The notes under the pieces: model-generated
Told to the model about the DNA's origin: nothing
The model's input: only the letters and a program-made list of their open reading frames with translations
Database searches by the model: none
Shown here: positions 6,823-10,017 of the stretch, in pieces
Position numbering within the stretch: position 1 is the stretch's first letter
Layout of the letters: each line of letters begins with the position of its first letter
Position numbers and translations under genes: made by a program
Assembly (NCBI GenBank): GCA_003166055.1
Contig: PMWR01000433.1
Coordinates: 1 to 10,017 of the forward strand
Direction of reading: 5' to 3'
Source: Acidobacteriaceae bacterium
GTDB lineage: Bacteria; Acidobacteriota; Terriglobia; Terriglobales; Acidobacteriaceae
DNA: 10,017 nucleotides

Positions 6823-7359
6823 TCAGTGAGTAGCGAGAAGACTCCGCAGCGAGGCTTCGATTTTACCGAGATCGGTTTCGCCTTGGAACTTCGCACGCAC
6901 TATCCCATTCCGATCGATGAGGAAGGTCAACGGCAGGCCAAGTACGCCGCCATAGCGCTGACCCAGCGTCGCATCGCCCATGGCAACGGGGTAATCGATG
7001 CGTTGTGCGTGTATCATCCTACGGACCGGTTCTGAATCGTCGTCCATCGAAATCCCGATTACCGCCAACTGCTGCGGCCCATATTGCTCTTGCCAGCGGG
7101 CAAACATAGGCATTTCGATTTGGCATGGTGCACACCAGGTGGCCCAGAAGTTCAGCAGCACAACCTTGCCGTGTAGTCGAGCCAGATCGAGGTTATGGCC
7201 GGTGAGGTCGCGTCTTACAAACTCCGGAGCCCTGCGACCCACCAGCGATTGTGTCCCACTGGTCTGCGCACCCGCTTGCGGCACGAGGGTGAGGAGCAGA
7301 AACGTAAATCCCCATCGGAGCGCAAGGATGCTCGTTCCGCTAAAACGCTTAATGCGCAA
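6823..7359 (-). CDS. TlpA-family periplasmic thioredoxin (disulfide reductase)
   Basis: Exported thiol-disulfide oxidoreductase of 178 aa, probably reducing disulfides on periplasmic partner proteins with electrons from a DsbD/CcdA-like protein not seen here. Residues 1-31 are a signal peptide (basic start, hydrophobic 9-27, AGA before the likely cut); it could also remain as an anchor. The thioredoxin/AhpC-TSA fold follows: NFWATWCAPCQIEMP (70-84) with catalytic C76 and C79, GISMDDD (102-108) and the cis-proline loop GLPLTFLID (141-149). The TTG start at 7359 gives a complete signal peptide and has AAAGGG 7 nt upstream; it overlaps the rhodanese gene by 11 bp, so the two are surely co-translated. 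Pairing with an exported rhodanese suggests that it keeps that protein's cysteines reduced or removes persulfide from them (inference). A cytochrome c maturation role (CcmG/ResA-like) is the alternative, but no such genes are nearby. Confidence 0.92.
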   Translation of the reverse strand: MRIKRFSGTSILALRWGFTFLLLTLVPQAGAQTSGTQSLVGRRAPEFVRRDLTGHNLDLARLHGKVVLLNFWATWCAPCQIEMPMFARWQEQYGPQQLAVIGISMDDDSEPVRRMIHAQRIDYPVAMGDATLGQRYGGVLGLPLTFLIDRNGIVRAKFQGETDLGKIEASLRSLLATH

Positions 7360-7828
7360 CCGGATACCCTTTGCTCACCCAGTCGCTCCCGAAGTTATCC
7401 GCGATGTAGAGAACTTTCACATTCGTAAAGCCAAGGCCGCTTAGAGTCTTGTATGCGCCTCCCAAATTCGGGCAGCGGTTCCATGGGCAGCAACCGCAAT
7501 AGAGCACTATGAACCTGTTCTTCGCCAACGTCTTCACGCGATCGCGAAGCAGGTAGAGGCCGTCCTCGCGCGAGCCTGGTCCTACGTACTCCGAAGTTGG
7601 GATATGCGCCTGGTCGAACATGACGCGCGAACCGACCTGCAGGATCAACGGCTGGACCACACGGGTAGAATTCAGCATCGTTTTCAGTTCTTCCGGCTGT
7701 ATCAGTTGGGTCGAGGGAACGGTTGTCGCAGCGAGCGGGAGTGCGGACTGCGCACGTGCCGGAGATTGGACCAACACGAATGTAATAACGGCAACGCTTC
7801 CCATCGTGGCGATCGATCTAATTCTCAT
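7349..7828 (-). CDS. Exported rhodanese-like domain protein with cysteine-rich active loop
   Basis: Periplasmic protein of 159 aa with a signal peptide (1-26, ending ARA before QS) and a single rhodanese domain (about 42-158). Landmarks are ILQVGSRVMFDQAHIPTSEYVG (62-83), the usual strand and AHIPGA-like turn, and FIVLYC (106-111) leading into the active loop. Rhodaneses transfer sulfane sulfur through a loop cysteine, classically C-x-x-G-x-R. Here the loop reads C111-G-C113-C114-P-W-N-R118-C119-P-N: four cysteines within nine residues and a longer loop with an arginine near its end. C111 is in the classical catalytic place, but a disulfide or metal role for the others is equally possible. 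The start ATG has GGAG 6 nt upstream. The stop lies inside the tlpA-like gene (11 bp overlap). Persulfide handling in the periplasm with TlpA as reductant is the likely job, by inference. Confidence 0.85.
   Translation of the reverse strand: MRIRSIATMGSVAVITFVLVQSPARAQSALPLAATTVPSTQLIQPEELKTMLNSTRVVQPLILQVGSRVMFDQAHIPTSEYVGPGSREDGLYLLRDRVKTLAKNRFIVLYCGCCPWNRCPNLGGAYKTLSGLGFTNVKVLYIADNFGSDWVSKGYPVAH
7367..7372 (-). promoter_or_regulatory. Ribosome binding site supporting the TTG start of tlpA-like gene
   Basis: AAAGGG on the - strand, 7 nt before TTG 7359 and inside the end of the rhodanese gene. It supports the rare start codon, and the complete signal peptide that follows agrees. Confidence 0.5.
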
Positions 7829-7903
7829 GTGGGGCTCCGAAACCAGTATATCGAGTAAATCGCGGCCTTGGACCTTGATCCTTATCGTATCCGTCCATTG
7901 GTT

Positions 7904-8320
7904 TCAGATGCCGCTGCCCAGCAGATCGGGAACTTTGAGCTCGACCTCGATCTGCGGAGGGTTGAGGAGCGTGTTCCTCACTAGACAGTGTTCGACGGAG
8001 CGCATCAAGCCTTCACGTTGCTCGGTCGTGAGGTAGACAGGACTGTCGACGCGGATTTGGAAGTTGCCGAGTCGCGAGGGGCTCTTGAGTTTTTCGGCCT
8101 CGACGCAGACATTCACGCCTGTTTCCGCGAGATTGCGTGTCTTCAGATATTGGGCCGCGTAGAAGGCCGCGCAAGACCCCAACGAGGCGAGAAGCAATTC
8201 CGGAGGCGTCATACCGGAGTCGTCCCCGCCATTCTCTGTCGGCTGGTCACAAATAATTGAATGCGATCGGGCCTGTATGGCGAATTTAGCATGGTCGAGA
8301 TGCGTGATCTTCACTTCCAT
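7904..8320 (-). CDS. OsmC/Ohr-family thiol peroxidase
   Basis: Small cytoplasmic protein of 138 aa; family members reduce organic hydroperoxides (and in some cases act on persulfides) with a pair of cysteines. Visible hallmarks are TPPELLLASLGSC (38-50), with peroxidatic C50 and the helix it starts, and EHCLVRNTLLNPPQIEVEL (110-128), with resolving C112 and the C-terminal strand. The glutamate at 41 that usually positions the active site is also present. It resembles the YhfA/OsmC-like side of the family rather than true Ohr. The frame is open upstream into the sigma gene, but ATG 8320, with GAGGAG 7 nt upstream, gives the normal family length. It lies 65 bp after the sigma gene and 75 bp before the rhodanese gene, so it is probably part of the same unit and a likely target of that sigma factor (inference). 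Confidence 0.92.
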   Translation of the reverse strand: MEVKITHLDHAKFAIQARSHSIICDQPTENGGDDSGMTPPELLLASLGSCAAFYAAQYLKTRNLAETGVNVCVEAEKLKSPSRLGNFQIRVDSPVYLTTEQREGLMRSVEHCLVRNTLLNPPQIEVELKVPDLLGSGI

Positions 8321-8327
8321 AGTGTTT

Positions 8328-8333
8328 CTCCTC
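8328..8333 (-). promoter_or_regulatory. Ribosome binding site deciding the OsmC-like start
   Basis: GAGGAG on the - strand, 7 nt before ATG 8320. It separates the real gene from a 74-codon open extension that runs back into the sigma factor gene. Confidence 0.65.
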
Positions 8334-8385
8334 GTCATTAGAAGAAAGACCCAACTGGAGCGTTTCGTTACAAAGCCGCGCATAT

Positions 8386-9291
8386 TCATTTCGCGGCAGG
8401 CAGCACCAGCATCCGCAGGTATTCCCGTGTGAGAATGGCACGCAATCGAGGCGCGACGGCCGGGTCGCAGGGAATCTCCAGGGAGCGGCAGCGATCGATG
8501 GCAGCGCGCAAGTCGCGCAGAAACACCACACAGGATGGGCATGCCTCGATATGTTCGCGCATCTGCTCGCAGGTAAGCGATTCCACTCTGCCATCCAGGT
8601 ATTCGGAGAGGTTGGCAAACAGATCACGACATTCCGCAGGACGTTGCCCGTTCCTGGCCTTGGCAACTTGTCGCTTCTTCGCGGCGGGTTTTGCGCCATT
8701 CCGATCTCCAGGAACTCCCCGCAGAAGTTGGTTCATCTCACTGCGCACGCTTAGACGTGCCCGATGAAGCCGGATCCGAACCGTTCCCTTCTGAAGCGAG
8801 AGAACCTGTGCAACCTGCTCGGTGGTCAACTCCTCCATATCGTGGAGCACGAGAACAATGCGCAGGGCCGGCGGGACGCGCAGAATCGCCCGGTGCAGCA
8901 GATGGTGCTGCTCGGCCGCGATGATATTGCCTTCCGGTCCCACGGCGGCATCCTCAAGCAATCTCCCCAATTCTTCATTGTCGGGCATCAACTCGTCGAG
9001 CGAAAGGAGGTTCGCCGGGGCGTGGGCGGGCTTGCGGCGCATGCGCCAGCAGCGGTTCCTAGTGACGGTATAAAGCCAGACGGCAAGAGCTTGCGGATCC
9101 TGAATCCTGGCCAAGTGCTCCAAAGAACGGGAGAGCACTTCCTGCATGGTGTCCTCCGCATCTTCAGGATGCCCACAGACTTTCATGCTGAAGGAATAGA
9201 CAGTATTCTGCAGTAAACCGATCGCCTCTTCGACAGCTTCCGGAGTGTTGCGGCGCAAGAGGTCGGTGGCTCGGATCAGTTCAGGTCGCAT
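8386..9291 (-). CDS. ECF-type sigma factor fused to a C-terminal zinc-finger anti-sigma-like domain
   Basis: Cytoplasmic transcription factor of 301 aa, about 100 aa longer than a plain ECF sigma factor. Sigma region 2 lies at about 22-88 (HPEDAEDTMQEVLSRSLEHL 41-60; WLYTVTRNRCWRMRRK 72-87). Sigma region 4 lies at about 130-188 (RVPPALRIVLVLHDMEELTTEQV 138-160, QKGTVRIRLHRARLSVR 167-183). A basic linker (192-218) joins these to a zf-HC2/ZAS-like domain with C221, H247, C251 and C254: HIEACPSC gives the H-x3-C-x2-C signature of zinc anti-sigma factors such as RsrA and ChrR. Family knowledge says such cysteine-zinc sites release sigma upon thiol oxidation or act as built-in modulators. There is no strong ribosome site before ATG 9291. 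Genes right after it encode thiol-redox proteins, and no separate anti-sigma gene is seen. The fusion is read directly from one frame; the redox-sensing role is inferred. Confidence 0.9.
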   Translation of the reverse strand: MRPELIRATDLLRRNTPEAVEEAIGLLQNTVYSFSMKVCGHPEDAEDTMQEVLSRSLEHLARIQDPQALAVWLYTVTRNRCWRMRRKPAHAPANLLSLDELMPDNEELGRLLEDAAVGPEGNIIAAEQHHLLHRAILRVPPALRIVLVLHDMEELTTEQVAQVLSLQKGTVRIRLHRARLSVRSEMNQLLRGVPGDRNGAKPAAKKRQVAKARNGQRPAECRDLFANLSEYLDGRVESLTCEQMREHIEACPSCVVFLRDLRAAIDRCRSLEIPCDPAVAPRLRAILTREYLRMLVLPAAK

Positions 9292-9317
9292 GGCAAGGGG
9301 TCATCGAGAACAACACA

Positions 9318-9323
9318 AGTATA
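9318..9323 (-). promoter_or_regulatory. Possible -10 element upstream of the sigma factor gene
   Basis: TATACT on the - strand, 26 nt before ATG 9291 in the 106 bp gap (9292-9397), would give a leader of about 19 nt. No convincing -35 hexamer is found at 16-18 bp, so it could be a weak housekeeping promoter or depend on an activator or alternative sigma factor. The rest of the gap shows nothing else clear, apart from a run of six C at 9361-9366. Confidence 0.3.
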
Positions 9324-9397
9324 TCCCCTCGCAAGATAGTGGCGGCTGATCCTCGGACGGCCCCCCTGTTCACTGCGTAAGGCGTTCCGAAATGAAC

Positions 9398-9679
9398 TCA
9401 CTGCCGAGACGGATGCTCAGGGCCGGCAGTTTGCAATGCAGCCTCGATCATCACCAGACAGATCGGGGACACTTTCTTCAGCCAATCTCGCTCCTCGTCG
9501 CTCGTCGTCTTCGAGTCAGCGGCCAGCCATGCGCGCAGCAAAGCCAGGGCGAGGCCCATCTCAGCGCCAGGACGGTTCTCCTCCAGCAGGAACATTTGGC
9601 GGTAGACCTCATCCTTGACCCGCTCGCCGCGAATATGCCTAGGACTAACTGGCCATGTCATACAGTTTCGAGCCGTCAT
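9398..9679 (-). CDS. Hypothetical 93-aa protein coupled to a methyltransferase
   Basis: I do not recognise this small soluble protein. It has no signal peptide or membrane segment. The central part (about 20-86) is predicted to be mostly helical and rich in charged residues, with the leucine/alanine stretch MGLALALLRAWLAA (41-54) and a polar E/K-rich turn (56-69). Cysteines are at 6 and 74. Evidence that it is real: the ATGA overlap with the upstream methyltransferase stop, AGGGGAG (9688-9694) 8 nt before the ATG, and GC-rich third codon positions through most of the frame. The first 17 or so codons have weaker codon bias, so the N-terminal part could be newer or non-essential. It lies 106 bp before the sigma gene. 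Function is unknown. Confidence 0.6.
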   Translation of the reverse strand: MTARNCMTWPVSPRHIRGERVKDEVYRQMFLLEENRPGAEMGLALALLRAWLAADSKTTSDEERDWLKKVSPICLVMIEAALQTAGPEHPSRQ

Positions 9680-10017
9680 TGCAGTTTCTCCCCTTGAACG
9701 AGCCAGGAGTACCGGCCTACATTCACGTTTGTCACCTGATGGAATCCGGTTGAACGCAACAGAATCACGGCATTCGAAGCGTCCAAGCGATGATCCAGCG
9801 GCGGCCCGTTTTCGCGTTCAACATCCGATCGCCAGTCAATGATCGCAATGCGCCCTCGATGCTTGAGAATGCGACGCGACTCCTCAAGAACAGTAGAGCG
9901 ATCTGCGAATTCGTGCCAGACATTTGCCAGGAAAACGAGGCTGCAGCAGGCATCCGGCAATGCCGTCGATTCCGCCTCCGCGTGAATCAGTTCGACATTG
10001 GACACGGATCCTTCCTG
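9676..10017 (-). CDS. Class I SAM-dependent methyltransferase, C-terminal part (runs off the window)
   Basis: The last 113 residues of a methyltransferase; the frame is open to the right edge, so the N-terminus with the glycine-rich SAM-binding motif I is missing. A GTG at 10005 is only an internal codon. Visible features are the acidic/proline turn AEAESTALPDA, then SLVFLANVWHEF (motif IV region), a helix leading to RRILKHRGRIAIIDWRS (the post-III strand and turn) and a C-terminal LRSTGFHQV block before the end. This fits the Methyltransf_11/25 (UbiE/ArsM-like) group. The WHEF motif and D-W after the strand resemble small-molecule methyltransferases, but the substrate cannot be told. Its stop overlaps the 93-aa gene by 4 bp (ATGA), so both are co-translated. 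Confidence 0.82.
   Translation of the reverse strand, partial: QEGSVSNVELIHAEAESTALPDACCSLVFLANVWHEFADRSTVLEESRRILKHRGRIAIIDWRSDVERENGPPLDHRLDASNAVILLRSTGFHQVTNVNVGRYSWLVQGEKLQ
9688..9694 (-). promoter_or_regulatory. Ribosome binding site of the 93-aa gene
   Basis: AGGGGAG on the - strand, inside the last codons of the methyltransferase gene and 8 nt before ATG 9679. It supports both the reality and the start of the small gene. Confidence 0.5.

Noticed and set aside
6693..6896. In-frame upstream extension of the second LysR gene
   Set aside because: It overlaps the tlpA-like gene and the intergenic gap; the protein shows no LysR features before the ATG at 6692.
8321..8542. In-frame upstream extension of the OsmC-like gene
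   Set aside because: It overlaps the sigma factor gene; the GAGGAG site and family length both support ATG 8320.
8764..9216. Long + strand frame (150 codons) opposite the sigma factor gene
   Set aside because: It is the antisense of a well-supported sigma factor and has no recognisable features.
1..10017. CRISPR arrays, tRNA or rRNA genes, insertion sequences, phage or toxin-antitoxin genes
   Set aside because: No regularly spaced repeats, cloverleaf-like stretches, transposase motifs or matching small gene pairs were found by eye.

Overview
The window (GC-rich but not extreme, dense coding, many 4-11 bp gene overlaps) looks like a free-living Gram-negative soil-type bacterium. Protein style (sigma factor fused to a zinc finger, TolC with a long Q/P-rich N-terminal linker, TauE plus DUF1634 pairs, YeiH with a LysR regulator) makes me favour Acidobacteriota (Terriglobia). 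That assignment is inference from family resemblance, not from a marker gene. No rRNA, tRNA, CRISPR array, insertion sequence or phage gene is visible.

Left half, + strand (25-4576): a tightly packed five-gene run. A TolC-like outer-membrane efflux protein overlaps by 4 bp (ATGA) with a LysR regulator. This abuts a TauE/SafE sulfur-oxyanion exporter, which abuts a DUF1634 membrane protein, followed 5 bp later by a tandem universal stress protein. The run is probably one transcript, and its start (perhaps other efflux-pump genes) may lie left of the window. A 173 bp convergent gap (4577-4749) separates it from the other strand.

Right half, - strand, read from right to left: the C-terminal part of a SAM methyltransferase (runs off the right edge) overlapping a 93-aa unknown protein; an ECF-type sigma factor fused to a C-terminal zinc-binding anti-sigma-like domain; an OsmC/Ohr-type thiol peroxidase; an exported rhodanese-like protein with an unusual cysteine-rich active loop, overlapping by 11 bp a periplasmic TlpA-type thioredoxin; a second LysR regulator; and a YeiH-family putative sulfate/sulfite exporter.

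How they may work together (inference): the window joins two LysR-plus-sulfur-exporter modules that face each other tail to tail, and a thiol/sulfane-sulfur redox set (OsmC, rhodanese, TlpA) behind a one-piece sigma/zinc-finger switch. A coherent reading is a system for sensing and disposing of reactive sulfur (sulfite, persulfide, thiosulfate) or related oxidative stress. The sulfur link rests on family assignments of the exporters, the rhodanese and the regulators, and no substrate can be read from the sequence.
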